Shown: positions 1 to 11,652 of the stretch, in pieces | Layout: every line of letters begins with the position of its first letter | How positions within the stretch are numbered: the stretch's first letter is position 1 | NCBI GenBank assembly: GCA_014529385.2 | Contig: CM043971.1 | Location: 92,437,340 to 92,501,339 of the forward strand | Origin: Adiantum capillus-veneris | Taxonomy: Eukaryota > Streptophyta > Polypodiopsida > Polypodiales > Pteridaceae | Direction: 5' to 3' | DNA length: 64,000 nucleotides | The notes under the pieces: model-generated | The model's database searches: none | What the model saw: the letters and a program-made list of their open reading frames with translations, nothing else | What the model was told of the DNA's origin: nothing | Translations under genes and position numbers: made by a program

Positions 1-1897
1 AGATAGAAGCCTAAGATCAAAGCTAGATGCAAAGTCCAAAAAAAGTTTCTTCATTGGCTATGGAGAAGGTGACTTTGGGTATCGCCTATGGAATCCTGAA
101 GATGGTAAAATCTTAAGGAGTAGGGATGTAATTTTTAACGAACAAAATATGTACAAAGATTACTTGGAAAGAAAACAAACAAAAGAAACAGGTGATGAGT
201 ACATGGAGCTTGAGGACGGTGAAGACTCAAGGACTGCAAACGGTGACAATGTGCAACAACGTCAACCAAATGAGGAGCCTCAACCTATTCCCTGAAGATC
301 TACAAGAGCAAGTAGACCTCCAGAAAGGTTTGTTCCTTCCTTCAACCATCTCTTGATCTCAGATTCTGGAGAGCCGGAATCATACGAAGAAGCTATGCAA
401 CATGAATCCAAAGAAGAATGGACGAAGAGCATGCAAGTGGAGATGGACTCACTACATCGCAACCAAACTTGGGAGTTGGTTGAGTTGCCTAAAGGTAAGC
501 GGGCACTTCAAAACAAATGGGTGTACAAGCTGAAGGAAGAAGATGGTGGGAAGAAAAGGGTTTTCTCAAAAGAAAGGTATTGAATTCAATGAAATATTTT
601 CTCCTGTTGTAAAAATGAACTCAATTAGGCTTGTCTTAAGCCTTGTGGTTGCTCATGATCTAAATCTCGAGCAAATGGATGTAAATATGGCATTCCCTCA
701 CGGTGACTTAGAGGAGGAAATCTACATGCTTCAACCAAAGGGGTATGAAGTAAAAGGTAAGGAGAAAATGGTTTGCAGATTAAAGAAAAGCTTGTATGGT
801 TTAAAGAAAGCATCAAGACAATGGTACTTGAAGATTGATCAATGGATGTTGGATCATGGATTCACAAGATGAACTCGGATCACTACATCTACACGAAGAA
901 TTTGGGAGATGGGAAATTCATCATCCTAATGTTGTATGTTGATGACATGTTGATCGCAAGTGCTAACATGCAGGACATCAAAGACCTAAAAGAGGAGCTG
1001 TCCAAATATTTTTCAATGAAAGATTTAGGTGCTGCAAAGAGGATACTTGGTATGAAAATATCAAGGGACAGGACGAAGAAGACAATAAAGCTATCTCAAG
1101 AAGATTACATCAAGAAGGTACTAGAAAGGTTTGCAATGCAAAATGCAAAACCAGTTTCTACACCTTTGGCTGGTCATTTTAAACTAACGAAGGATATGTG
1201 TCCAAAGACACAAGAGGAGATAGCCTATATGTCTAAAGTTCCATATGCTGCAAGGGTAGGTTCTCTAATGTATGCTATGGTCTGGACAAGGCCAGACATT
1301 GCACATGCAGTGGGAGTTGTGAGTAGGTTCATGGACAACCCAGGTAAAGAGCATTGGCAAGCTGTGAAGTGGATACTTAGGTATCTAAAAGGGACAACAA
1401 CAAATGCTTTGTGTTTTGGAGGAACTGATATTTTTCTAGAAGGGTATGCTGATGCAGATATGGCAGGTGACAAAGATACTCAAAGGAGCACTACTGGCTA
1501 TGTGTTCACAGTTGGAGGCACAGCAGTAAGCTGGGCTTCAAAGCTGCAGAAAGTGGTTTCACTTTCTACCACGGAAGGAGAGTATGTAGCAATGAAGGAG
1601 GCAAGCAAAGAAATTCTGTGGCTTCACAGATTCTTGGAAGAGCTTGGATTCAAACAAAACAATTGTGTCTTGTACAGTGATAGCCAAAGCGCTACCCATC
1701 TTGCAAAGAACTCAGCCTTTCATTCAAGGACAAAGCACATTGAGGTGAGATATCACTTCATACGCACTCTTTTGGAAGAGGGACAACTAAAGCTAGGAAA
1801 GGTGCATACAAGTGAAAATCCTGCAGACATGTTTACAAAGGTGATCAACAAGGAGAAGTTGAGCTTTTGCTCATCTTCAATCGGCATTCAAGGATAA
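1..1897 (+). pseudogene. Ty1/copia pol fragment: integrase end, reverse transcriptase, RNase H
   Basis: This is the 3' part of a copia polyprotein; its 5' half lies outside the window. Reading starts in the integrase tail (LDAKSKKSFFIGYGEG), passes the linker, then the RT N-terminus (WELVELPKGKRALQNKWVYK) at about 470-530. The RT catalytic motif LMLYVDDMLIAS lies near 930-965. RNase H (GYADADMAGDKD, SLSTTEGEYVAM, LYSDSQSATHLAKNSAFHSR) runs from about 1445 to 1750. Lesions are visible. There is an in-frame TGA at 293-295. A short deletion near 555-565 removes residues between GGKKR and FSQKKG and shifts the frame. A 1-nt shift lies near 870 (HGFTR then MNSDHY). The family is certain. The copy cannot make a full polyprotein. 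Confidence 0.93.
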
Positions 1898-1943
1898 GAA
1901 GCCAGAATGGAAAGCAGTCACAAGTTTGGTTTGGAGATCAGTC

Positions 1944-1957
1944 TCCAAGTGGGAGAT
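1944..1957 (+). promoter_or_regulatory. Polypurine tract of the copia element
   Basis: The purine-rich stretch ccaagtgggagat directly precedes the LTR start TGTTAAG. This is where plus-strand DNA synthesis is primed in copia elements. It fixes the 5' boundary of the 3' LTR. Confidence 0.8.
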
Positions 1958-2685
1958 TGTTAAGTATGGAGCCTGATTTACCCTTGTAATTTTCTGTGGT
2001 AAAAGTGCATATTTGTAAGGCCCCAATTATGAGGAGAAGCCATCGTGCGTGAAGGAAAATCACTCACCGGAAACCAAAATTTTCACGGCCAACTTTAGGG
2101 GCCTCGGGGGCGGAAGCCCCCGAGACTTTTGTTTTCCTCGCCGGAATATTATGGCCAGACGGCGGCCGGAAAGTGGTCGAAAAACAACCGTCGGTTGGCC
2201 GGTAGTCAATGGCCGGTGACCGGTGGTCGGAAGTCAATGGCCGGTGGCCGAATTCAAAAGCGGATTTTTCTACACATGGGCAGATTGGAGGGTCCGATTT
2301 GGACTTATTCACACAAGGGCGGCTACACATGGGTGCCTCTCATAAGAGAGGGCAGCCCTTTTGGCCTATAAAAGGAGGCCATTTCTACACATGTTTCATA
2401 GTGTGAAGTTGATGCAACAAGGTGAGTGTGAGGTGGTGAGAGTGAAGCAAGGCGGGAGCTCCATTAAGGGTATAATCCCTTTGTAAACTACTTCTTGTTT
2501 TGAAGTACTAAAGCCATTGAGTGGCTGCTTTCCCGTGGACGTAGCCCACATTGGGTGAACCACGTATATCGTGTGTACTCTCTCTCTCTCTCTCTCTACT
2601 CTATAATCTCTTGTGTGTGAAATCTATCTCTCTCCATTAAGTAATCTACTCAAATATCTATTTAGCTACGTCTTATTTCCTAACA
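1958..2685 (+). repeat. 3' LTR of the Ty1/copia element
   Basis: The LTR is 728 bp and is bounded by a perfect 5-bp inverted repeat, TGTTA at 1958 and TAACA at 2681-2685. It starts immediately after the polypurine tract. It contains a TATA box (tataaaag, 2368-2375). Further down is a U5-like stretch (ttcccgtggacgtagcccac followed by tgggtgaaccacgta) of the kind common in plant copia LTRs. A (CT)n run lies at about 2579-2598. The matching 5' LTR is outside the window, so age and target duplication cannot be judged. Confidence 0.85.
2368..2375 (+). promoter_or_regulatory. TATA box in the copia LTR
   Basis: The sequence ggcctataaaaggaggcc contains a consensus TATA element in the middle of the LTR, the expected place for the retrotransposon promoter. 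The transcript start would lie about 30 bp downstream, near 2400. Confidence 0.6.
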
Positions 2686-2716
<31 letters not shown>

Positions 2717-2763
2717 TTCTCTATTTCCCTCTCTCTCTCTCTCTATTTCACACACACTCATCC

Positions 2764-2828
<65 letters not shown>

Positions 2829-2852
2829 AATCTCCTACACACACACACACAC

Positions 2853-2941
<89 letters not shown>

Positions 2942-2960
2942 TCTTTCCTACACATACACA
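2686..2960 (+). repeat. Long (CT)n microsatellite with CACACA interruptions
   Basis: Nearly pure CT dinucleotides run from the LTR end to about 2935, broken by ttt and acacacac segments. Open frames here encode only Ser/Leu or Arg/Glu repeats and are not genes. The tract touches the LTR terminus, so the copia element may have inserted into, or next to, an existing CT tract. Confidence 0.95.
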
Positions 2961-3104
2961 CACAAGTAGCTTGAGGGAGAGAGATGGGGGCGGGGGTGGG
3001 GGGGGGACAATACCTACACTGCAGGTTTCCAAGAAGCAAGGGCTAGATCATTGCGTGCAGGCAAAAATGACTGCCTCCGCGGGGGTGGGGTTTTTTCCCC
3101 CAAT

Positions 3105-3316
3105 TTTTTAAGCGTCGATATACACATCGATATACGCTTTGATATGCACGTGGAAATACGTGTGGCCGCTACGCAATTTCAACGGACAGTGGCACATGTG
3201 TTTCCACGTACATATTGATGCGTATAGCGACGCCCTCTATGCGCGTCGAAATGAGCGTCGAAAGGTACATTGCGTCGAAACTCTATGCGTCGAAAAGCGC
3301 GTAGAGTGTTGTAGTG
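3105..3316. mobile_element. Probable terminal and subterminal end of a CACTA-like DNA transposon
   Basis: The segment ends in gtgttgtagtg, which reads CACTACAACAC on the opposite strand, a typical CACTA terminus. Just inside it are four direct copies of GCGTCGAAA (3243, 3255, 3272, 3287) and several related cgtcgatat/cgatat motifs, as expected of CACTA subterminal repeats. The sequence to the right (3317) resumes a Ty3/gypsy integrase in the middle of a codon series seen intact in sister copies. The other terminus is not visible; the copia element and CT tract lie on the inner side. No transposase is present. Confidence 0.55.
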
Positions 3317-3878
3317 CCTACAAGAATCTTTTCAAAAGATTAAGGACGTTATATCCATGTCTCAACAAAGGCAAAAAGTTGCTGCTGACAAGCACAGAAG
3401 GGCCTTAACATTCAAAGAAAATGATTGGGTCTTACTTAAATTTCCCAAGGCTCCATTGAGGAAAACGAAGGGCAAAAAACCTATGGGTCATCAAAAGTAT
3501 TATGCTAAATTAGCAAAAAGATACTATGGTCCATTTCAAATCTTGAAGCCAATCAATGAGATGGATTATCAACTCAAGTTGCCCAACCATTGGCTCATAC
3601 ACAATGCTTTTCATGTGAGCCTACTTAAGCCCTACAAAGGAGAGCCACCAAGTGAACCAATTATTGAAGACCCTCTTGAAATTGAGGACTAAGAAGAGGT
3701 GCTACAACCCAAATATATCCTTTGGCATGAAGACAAGGTACTCCGGCATGGAAAGATTATCCGACGGTATCTTATTAAGTTCAAAAATTATCCTTTTGAA
3801 GATGCTAGGTGGATGCAAGGAATACAGCTTAAGGATAGTATGAACCTTGTCAATGGTTACAATGCTATATTAGAGTAA
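3317..3878 (+). pseudogene. Ty3/gypsy copy A: integrase C-terminus and chromodomain
   Basis: Translation gives the integrase tail ([38 protein letters not shown]), the GPY/F-like module ([14 protein letters not shown]), then a chromodomain (ILWHEDKVLRHGKIIRRYLI, FKNYPFEDARWMQG). The chromodomain marks it as a chromovirus. One in-frame TAA near 3690 separates the integrase tail from the chromodomain. The same region occurs in copies B (to 9700) and C (to about 14065). The upstream part of A is cut off by the CACTA-like segment. Confidence 0.9.
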
Positions 3879-4120
3879 TGTATAAATTTATTTTAAATTA
3901 CCAATGTTTTTGTTTTATGAGACTAGTTCTCTTGTTATTGTGCACAAATTTGAATAGTATGCATACTTAGAATCATGTTTATGATGACACTGTCTCTCAA
4001 ACACCAAGTAGGATTTATCACTCTACTTGGGAGAATGAATGGACTAAAGAGCAGACATGCTTGCGGTAGCTATGTCTCCCAAGAACCAAATGGATTAGTC
4101 ATCCATATTGGAAAGATGTC
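3879..4120 (+). other. 3' untranslated part of gypsy copy A
   Basis: This noncoding stretch matches the regions after the chromodomain in B (about 9701-9945) and C (about 14066-14310), including gtatgcatacttaga and catgcttgcggtagctatg. It stops at gatgtc, about 100 bp before the expected polypurine tract. There it is joined directly to the middle of an LTR. Confidence 0.8.
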
Positions 4121-4371
4121 AACCATAATACAAAGCCTTTTGGAGGGGGGACCGGCTCCATGCAAATCCGGTCCTCAACTGTTGTCAATAGCTTAATTTC
4201 TCTCTCTTTTGAAAGTATTGTTGATGCTATCTAACTAGGTGTTATGCTTTTTGTTGCTCTCTCCACCCAAGCACTCTTGTAATTCTCATTAGGAATCTAT
4301 TCTAATGAAATGCCCACTATGTTCATGCTAATTTCCGCTACACATAAGTTATTAGGCCATTAAATGTTACA
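4121..4371 (+). repeat. Truncated 5' LTR of copy B (last 251 bp only)
   Basis: The stretch 4121-4371 aligns almost base for base with 11403-11652, the last 250 bp of B's 3' LTR, with a small indel near the end. It ends ...gttaca, two bases before the PBS. About 1.34 kb of LTR that should precede it is missing. Instead the 3' untranslated region of copy A is attached. Confidence 0.85.
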
Positions 4372-4372
4372 T

Positions 4373-4384
4373 TGGTATCAGAGC
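4373..4384 (+). promoter_or_regulatory. Primer binding site, initiator tRNA-Met type
   Basis: The sequence tggtatcagagc matches the standard plant retrotransposon PBS complementary to the 3' end of initiator tRNA-Met. It lies just after the LTR end, and fixes the 5' LTR boundary of copy B. Confidence 0.9.
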
Positions 4385-4773
4385 TCAAGGTTTCTCTTTT
4401 CTTGCTCAAGAAGGGAGGTCCTCAAGCTAGCTACAAATGGTTGGTACTGTTTATTGCATGTGAGTAAGTAGAATAGGGATTTTTCAGCCTTGCAGTGTGC
4501 CTGCCTTCGTGCAGTTAACGGGGCATCACCGTCGAGAGCTATGGTCTTAATAGTGGAGTCCTACGGGGCTTGCCTACGGCTTAACCACTATTGAGCTATT
4601 AGAAGCTTGACAGGAGCCAGTGCTGTTTTGGTGTCGAAAGACCCTCTCTTCTATTCCTTGCAATTAATGGTATTCGAGCCGCGAGTACAATAGCTTGAGT
4701 GCTTTTTCTAAAGGGGTAAAGAGGAGTAGCAACTAGGGCTTGAAGTGCCAAAGTACACCTAAAAGTTGTTAGA
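4385..4773 (+). other. Untranslated leader of copy B
   Basis: These 389 bases between PBS and gag carry no long open frame on the plus strand. The position corresponds to the packaging leader of the element. No other feature is seen. Confidence 0.6.
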
Positions 4774-7647
4774 ATGGCTGACAATAGTAAAGAGAGTGAA
4801 ATTAATGTTGATAACTTTGATTTTTCTCATGAGCAAGCTACTAATGATGCTTCAATGCTTGTTAACTATCTTGTTTCTAGGCTTCAACAAGCCATGGGCA
4901 ATCCATCTCTCCAAAGTGAAGTGCAACGGCAACTCCGTGCTCACGGGATTCTTCAAGCTATTCACCATGACGAGAGAACACCTAGGAAGCCTCCTTGTGA
5001 GACTACCAAAAGAGGTCTCTCTCCGATTCGGGAAGAAGAAGAGGATCCTTATGAAGGGCTCAAGAATTTACTTCTTGATGATGCATCTCCTTCCCAAAGG
5101 AGAACTCAAGAGCCTCTACCGAAGGAACGAGAAAGAAGTGAGTCTCCCGCCACCTCGGCGGAGATGGCTCCACGAAGACGGCGGGCTAAACGCTCTCCAT
5201 CACCACCAAAGCAGAGAAGAACATCGTATTCTTCTCCTCACCACAATTCAAAGAGGGATGATAAAAAGCAAGAGAAGAAAAAGGCGAGAAAGAGGACACC
5301 CTCTTCTCCATCTTCTTCATCCTCTTCCTCTTATGAAAACTATGGTGAAGATGACAAAGATCAAGACAAGAAAAAGGCAAGAAAGAGGTCACCCTCTTAT
5401 CCACCTTCTTCAAATTCTTCACCCTCTGAAGAAAGTGATGGTGCAACCTTTGAACCATCAAAAAGAAGAGGCCATAGGAAATCCTATGCCGCATGGAAGA
5501 GGTCGTCCAAGTTGAAGAAATTCAAAGAGGGAGGGAAGAGCATCTCTTTCCTTACCTATGATGGTACCTTTGGTGCTACGAACAAAGTCATGGCCTTTAT
5601 CCAGCAATTCGATGCGGCGTTTGGAGATGAGGGCTTCACGGAGTCCTCTAAGCTACGCCATGTAGCTATGCACTTTCAAAAGTCCGCCAGACAATGGTGA
5701 TCTAGCCTACGAGCCAACGGTGAAGCTCCACGAACATGGAAGGCTTTAAGAGCTTCCATTATGAAGCAGTTTTTGGCCACCGGTGCCAAAGACAAAGTAC
5801 TCACCGAATGGCGAAGCTTAAAGCTCTCTCCCAATGAATCCATCCACAAATATGTAGACAAGTTTTGGGACCTACAACTCAAAGCCACCGTCTTCAAAAA
5901 GTTGGATTTTGGAGAGCAAAAGCAACAATTTTGTGCGGGCTTAACCGAAGAAATGGCGGAGTATGTCAACTCCCAAAGGCCACGTACCATATTGGCAGTA
6001 ATACACCATACTATGGTGGCCTCTCGAATCAATTTCCAAACGGGGGGTAAAAGAAATAATAAGCCCCCAGAAAACAAGGGTTCCAATGAGCCTAAGGGGA
6101 AGGACAATGTCCAAAAGTCTCCTAAGGGCAATTCGAACAAAGCTGAAGAGAAGGGAGTTTACAAAGGAAATAATAAACTCTCTCCTGAAGAGCTTGAGCA
6201 TTATCGTAAGGATAACCGGTGTTTCAAGTGCGGCGAACAAGGGCATGCGTACAGCGCTTGTCCCCAAAAGAACAACCGCCAAGATCCTCCTAGAGCTTCT
6301 TTGGTTGAAATCCAAGAGGAGGAGACTCACCAAATTCACCACAAAGGATCTCCTCTATGCCATGCTTGGGGAAAGGTAAGAGAACATGATGCTTTTATTC
6401 TCTTTGACCCTTGTTCTACTCACAATTTCATATCTATGGAGTTAGCCACCAAGCTAGGCATACAATCCTACGAGATGGGAGATATCCTACCCGCAGACAG
6501 TGCCTTCAAGGGGCAAGAAGCTTCAGTCACTCCCTTAATCGGGAAATTGAGGCTTCATGTCCAAGGCTATGTGGACAAAGAGGACTTATTTATCTCTCCT
6601 CTCAAGCGTGAGGATGTAATCCTAGGGGCACCATGGTTTGACCGCCTGGCTGCCGATGTTAAATTTCCTGAAAGGAGAATCTCCTTTAAGTTCAGGGAAA
6701 AAGACATGTATATAGATGCTAAGGAAATGGGTAACACCATCCCCATTGTACATACACCAGCTTTCAACAAGTCAATAAAGAGCTCTATTTCCGTGTACAT
6801 GATTTTTGTTAAAGATTCTCAAAATGAACCTAATGCTTTAATAAACGAAAATAAAAGCAACCAAAAGGAATTAGAGTTATCAAATTTTCTCAAGGGGTTT
6901 CAAGATGTTTTTATTGACGACATCCCTTGTGAGCTACCTCCTAAACGAGGTAATGATGACCATGCAATTGAACTTCTTCCAGGAAGTTCACCGCCTAACA
7001 AACCTCCTTATAGAGTTTCTCAAGCTCAACAAGAGGAGATTATGCGGCAAGTGCATGAGTTAGTTGAGAAGGGCATGGTTAGGCCTAGCTCATCTCCATT
7101 TTTCTCACCTGTGCTATTAGTGCAAAGGAAAGACGGCACATATCGTATGTGTGTCGACTATAGAGCACTAAATAGGATCACTATCAAGAATAGGTTTCCC
7201 GTTCCACGGGTAGAAGACCTATTTGATAAGCTACAAGGATCGACCTACTTCAGTAGGGTTGACCTAAAGAGTGGCTATCATCAAATAAGGATAGTTGATC
7301 AAGACAATGTAAAGACCGCGTTTCGCACTACATTTGGTCTTTACGAATACATTGTCATGCATTTTGGCTTGACCAATGCACCAGCTACATTCAACCGCTT
7401 GATGGAGAAGCTGTTCAAGCCTCATCGAACCTTCACTGGAGTGTTCTTTGATGATATTATCATCTACTCTAATTCATTGGAGGAACACAAGCAACACCTC
7501 CAGGTAATATTTCAAGTTTTAAGAGAGAATAAACTTTATGTTAATCGAAAGAAAAGTGAATTTTTCTTGCAAGAGATTCAGTATTTAGGTCACATTATCT
7601 CTCAAGATGGATCCATCCTAGTTAGAGGTAATAAAAGGATGGCCTAA
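4774..7647 (+). pseudogene. Copy B gag, protease and reverse transcriptase
   Basis: This is one reading frame with a single TGA at 5698-5700 (after SARQW). The start ATG (MADNSKESEIN) is the first after the leader. Gag has a long Arg/Lys/Ser/Glu-rich N-terminus, then a capsid-like region (about 5520-6050) and a CCHC zinc knuckle (CFKCGEQGHAYSAC, about 6220-6260). The protease motif reads FDPCSTHNFIS, where chromoviruses usually have Gly at the Cys position, so the protease may be inactive. RT has YRMCVDYRALN, YFSRVDLKSGYHQIRI and the catalytic VFFDDIIIYS near 7441-7470. The frame is lost near 7611-7625, where copy C has about 11 extra bases. RNase H and integrase continue in another frame. 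Confidence 0.92.
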
Positions 7648-9700
7648 ACCAAAGAATCTTCATGAACTAAGAAGCTTTATAGGTATGTGTGCATACTATA
7701 GACGCTTCATAGAAAAGTTCTCACAAATTGCGGGACCATTACATGACCTAACAAAGAAAAGTGTTAGGTATACATGGTCTGCTAAGGAGAACAATGCTTT
7801 CGAAAAGCTTATCTCTCAACCTGTGCTTACACTACCGGATCTCTCAAAACCATTTGAGGTCCAATGTGATGCTTGTGGTGATTGCCTTGGAGCTGTTTTG
7901 CTCCAAGAAGGGCACGCCATAGGCTATGAGAGTCGAAGGCTCGACCCTGTTGAGCAAGCTCTAGGCATATACGAAAAGGAACTCCTTGCAGTTCTACATG
8001 CCTTAGACTCATGGAAGCACTATTTATTGGGGACTCCTTTCATTCTGCGAACGGATCACCAAAGTCTTAAGTACTTCATGACGCAGACCAAGCTCTCCGA
8101 CAAACAAATGAGGTGGGCAAATTTCCTTTCGCAATTTCATTTTCATATTGCTCACATTGCTGGCAAGCATAATCAAGTAGCCGATGCACTCTCAAGACAA
8201 TCGAGAGTGAATGTTGTTTCCATAGCAACTCACAATGATCTATCTTCAATGATAGATGAGTATGCTATTGATCCCGATTTTAGAGATGTGATTTCAGCCC
8301 TTGCATTAGGGAAGAAAGAAGAACCATTTACTTTACAAGATGGTTATCTTCTCTATGGCAATTGACTATGCGTTACTAACTCACTACGTGAGAAAGTAAT
8401 GTATGAATCTCATGCTCCACCTTATGCGGGGCATAGAGGGATTTAGTCTACCTTAAAGGGAATTGAAACATATTTCTATTGGCCTACCATGAAAGTGAAC
8501 ATACAAGAATATGTTTCCAAATGTGTGGTATGCCAAAAGACAAAATTTGATAGAGGGAAGCAACTTGGGTTGCTTCAACCCTTGCCAATCCCTAATTCAC
8601 CATGGGAGAGCATATCCATGGATTTTATCTTTGGGTTGCCTAAGTCTATCCATGGGAATATGGGAATATGGACGATAGTAGACAGGTTCAGTAAACAAGC
8701 TCATTTTATACATGTCAAAAAGACTATCAAAGCCCATCAAATGGTAACTCTCTTCATTTCACAAATTTTCAAGTACCATGGCTTGCCAATGTCCATAGTG
8801 TCAGATAGAGATCCTAGAATGACCAGTAATTTCTGGAAGGGTCTCTTTGAGAATTTAGGGACAAGGCTAAATTTCTCTTCGGCCTATCATCCACAAACGG
8901 ATGGCCAAAGTGAAATAGCTAACCTAACAATTCTCGATCTACTAAAAGCCTATGTAACGGAAGTAGATCAAAGATCCCAATGGGAGAAGTACTTACCCTT
9001 AGTGGAGTATGCTTACAATAACACCGTAAATACTTCCACGGGAAAAGCACCTTTCGATGTAATTGAGGGAAGATCAAAAAGTCCCTTGCTACTTAAGGTA
9101 CATGGGAAGATCTTCGCTGCAGATGAGTATAGCCGAGACCTACAAGAATCTTTTCAAAAGATTAAGGATGCTATCTCTATCTCATAGCAAAGGCAAAAGG
9201 CTGCTGCTGACAAGCACAGAAGAGCCCAAGTCTTTAAAGAAAATGATTGGGTCTTGTTAAAGTTTCCCAAGGCTCAATTAAGGCACACGACGGGCAAGAA
9301 TCCTACGGGCCACCAAAAGTACTATGCTAAACTAGCAAAAAGGTACTATGGTCCCTTCCAGATTATTAGGCCAATCAATGAGATGGCCTATCAACTTAAG
9401 TTGCCCAATCATTGGCTCATACACAATGCTTTTCATGTGAGCCTATTAAAGCCTTACAAAGGAGAGCCACCTCAAGAACCAACTATTGAAGACCCACCGG
9501 CGATCGAGGACCAAGAGGAGGTGCTGCAGCCCGAGTCCATTCTCCGACATGAAGACAAGGTATTAAGAGGCGGTAAGACTATCCAACGATATCTTATTAA
9601 GTTTAAGAATTATCCTTTTGAAGATGCTATATGGATGCAAGGCATACAATTAAAGGATAACCTAAACCTTGTCAATGCTTACAATGCTTCCCAAGAGTAA
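7620..9700 (+). pseudogene. Copy B RNase H, integrase and chromodomain
   Basis: After the indel at about 7615 the polyprotein continues in one frame to 9700, with stops at 8363-8365 (TGA), 8444-8446 (TAG) and 9185-9187 (TAG). RNase H shows FEVQCDACGDCLGAVLLQ, YEKELLAVLHALDSW, RTDHQSLKYF and VADALSR. Integrase has the zinc-binding part ending CVVCQK, then catalytic residues in SMDFIFGLP, VSDRDPRMTSNFW and TDGQSEIANL. The GPF module (YYGPFQIIRPINEMAY) is followed by the chromodomain (SILRHEDKVLRGGKTIQRYL). Compared with copies A and C this is the best preserved pol of the family here, but four lesions prevent a full product. Confidence 0.92.
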
Positions 9701-10058
9701 GCAAATGTACAAAATGTTAAAAATGAACAAAGTTTTTGTCTTATAAGACTCTCTCTTTTTCTTTATTTGTGCACAAAAATGAAGTAGTATGCATGCTTAG
9801 AACAAGTTTGTGGAGACGACGTCTCCCAAACACCAAGTAGAGCTTGTCACTCTACTATGGAAGACTGATAGGACTGATGTGCAGACATGCTTGCGGCAGC
9901 CTCAGGCTCTCAAGCGCCAAATGGACTAGTCATCCATTATGGAATGATGTCGTAGGGTAACATAGGGATCCTCTACCCACTAAGAAAAGGACTCATGAAC
10001 ATGCTTTATCTTCTCTACACCATAGTCGAAGACAACTATGATTTCTAGAGAGAGGTAA
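9701..10058 (+). other. Copy B 3' untranslated region and polypurine tract
   Basis: Noncoding sequence runs from the gag-pol stop to the LTR. The last part, ctatgatttctagagagagg (10036-10055) followed by taa, is the polypurine tract directly before TGTCATAATAAT. Copy C has the same arrangement at 14401-14423. Confidence 0.75.
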
Positions 10059-11652
10059 TGTCATAATAATCAATATCTAATTCTCCTAAATGATTTTCTC
10101 ATATTAAACTGATCATTTAATGTGGGGAAGTGCCCGGGGAGAAAAAGCTAGAATATATGCTAAGCTAGGAGACCGGCCACAGTAGGGATTCAAAGGAGGG
10201 AAAATAGGGATCCAAAGGGGGGCCATCTGCAAAAGAGCCATGTGCAACAATGGGCTAAAAAGACCCTAAGGTTCAGCCTATTAAGACTTCCAAAATGCTA
10301 AGGTTCCAAAATTCAAAGGTTGTGTCCAAAGGTCAACCCTAGGGAAAATTGGATGCTTTGTGTGTGCCCTAAAAGTCTTTGCACATCCCTACATGGGAGG
10401 GTGCGAGCCCCAAAGGTAGGGGATGAGAGAGAAAGCCACACACACACACACACAGGCTCCCTTTACACGAAGGGAATGAGGGACTCATGTCAGCTCCCTA
10501 GCCCAGATGCCCACAAGGTGTGCCCAATTCCTATTGGAAGATCCTTGAAGTGGACCAATAAGAATTAAGCTAGAATAAATGTAGTTTAATTAATTTAAAA
10601 ACATTTAATAAAAGAAACCAATGAGAATTAAGTCTCCTAGAAGACTATTGGGCAGTCTCCCAAAGGGTCCAATGAGCATTCAGAAGCCCCATGGCTTGCC
10701 TGATTCCTATTGGCCAGGAGGCAAAGGGGTCCAATGAGAGTTTAGTTTAATTATTTAATTACCTAAAGCTCTCACAAAAGGGGAAAGGGGGACACATGTC
10801 AGAAGGCTATCACTTAGGCTGCTTAATACCCATTGGCTTGACTTGGGGAGGTCCAATGAGGCAAAAGCCAGACCAAATTAGCAACAAGGGTTCGCCCAAG
10901 AGAGAGAGGGGGCTGATTTTTTCTTGGCATTGACACACACACACACACTCACACTTGACCATGTGTGAAGGAAGAATACTCTATCTCCTCCCAAGCTTTA
11001 ATGGAGAGCTCATCACCTACTCCAAGCTTGTGAGATAGAAGCCTACATCAACACTATCTTGGCATGTGGATGCAAATCCAACCAAGAGCCAAGCTTCAAT
11101 GCATGCTCATCTCCTCTAACAAGCTAATTACTAAGCTAAGCTATGCTAATATGAGTGATTATGTGAGGAGATGTACATCTTTCTCGTAAGATACTCCTTC
11201 TTTCTCTCAATCTACTCTCATACCCTGCTAGCTCTCACCATCTTCGAAGGTGTGTGAGGTCTTGGGTCTGAGAACGGGGATAATTCAAGTTGTGTTTGAT
11301 TAAGTGTTTTGCTTGGTGTATGAAGCTTCCATCTTCATTGCACTAGCTAGTCTTGAAGGAACACAAAGAATTGTATTGTACAATGTCTCTCTTGATGGGA
11401 GAAACCATAATACAAAGCCTTTTGGAGGGGGGACCGGCTCCATGCAAATCCGGTCCTCAACTGTTGTCAATAGCTTAATTTCTCTCTCTTTTGAAAGTAT
11501 TGTTGATGCTATCTAACTAGGTGTTATGCTTTTTGTTACTCTCTCCACCCAAGCACTCTTGTAATTCTCATTAGGAATCTATTCTAATGAAATGCCCACT
11601 ATGTTCATGCTAATTTCCGCTACACATAAGTTATTAGTCCGTAAAAGTTACA
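10059..11652 (+). repeat. 3' LTR of copy B (1594 bp)
   Basis: The LTR starts TGTCATAA after the polypurine tract and ends ...GTTACA. Its last 250 bp match the truncated 5' LTR at 4121-4371, and its first several hundred bp resemble copy C's LTR at 14424. It contains two short (CA)n runs (about 10437-10454 and 10932-10950). It holds no gene; the small ORFs here are chance. Confidence 0.85.

Larger units (their letters stand above)
4121..11652 (+). mobile_element. Ty3/gypsy chromovirus copy B, nearly complete
   Basis: The element consists of a truncated 5' LTR (4121-4371), a PBS at 4373, gag-pol (4774-9700), a polypurine tract (to 10058) and a 1594-bp 3' LTR (10059-11652). Immediately right of the 3' LTR the sequence resumes inside the RT gene of copy C (agctacaagg, the equivalent of about 7229 in B), so B inserted into C. 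The 5' flank needed to confirm a target duplication has been deleted. B cannot move by itself because its 5' promoter is gone and gag-pol is broken. Confidence 0.9.

Noticed and set aside
2613-2969. 118-codon open frame of Ser/Leu repeats, and Arg/Glu frames on the other strand
   Set aside because: Pure consequence of the CT microsatellite. The same applies to frames over 36004-36246, 47461-47682, 50994-51176 and 53821-54105.
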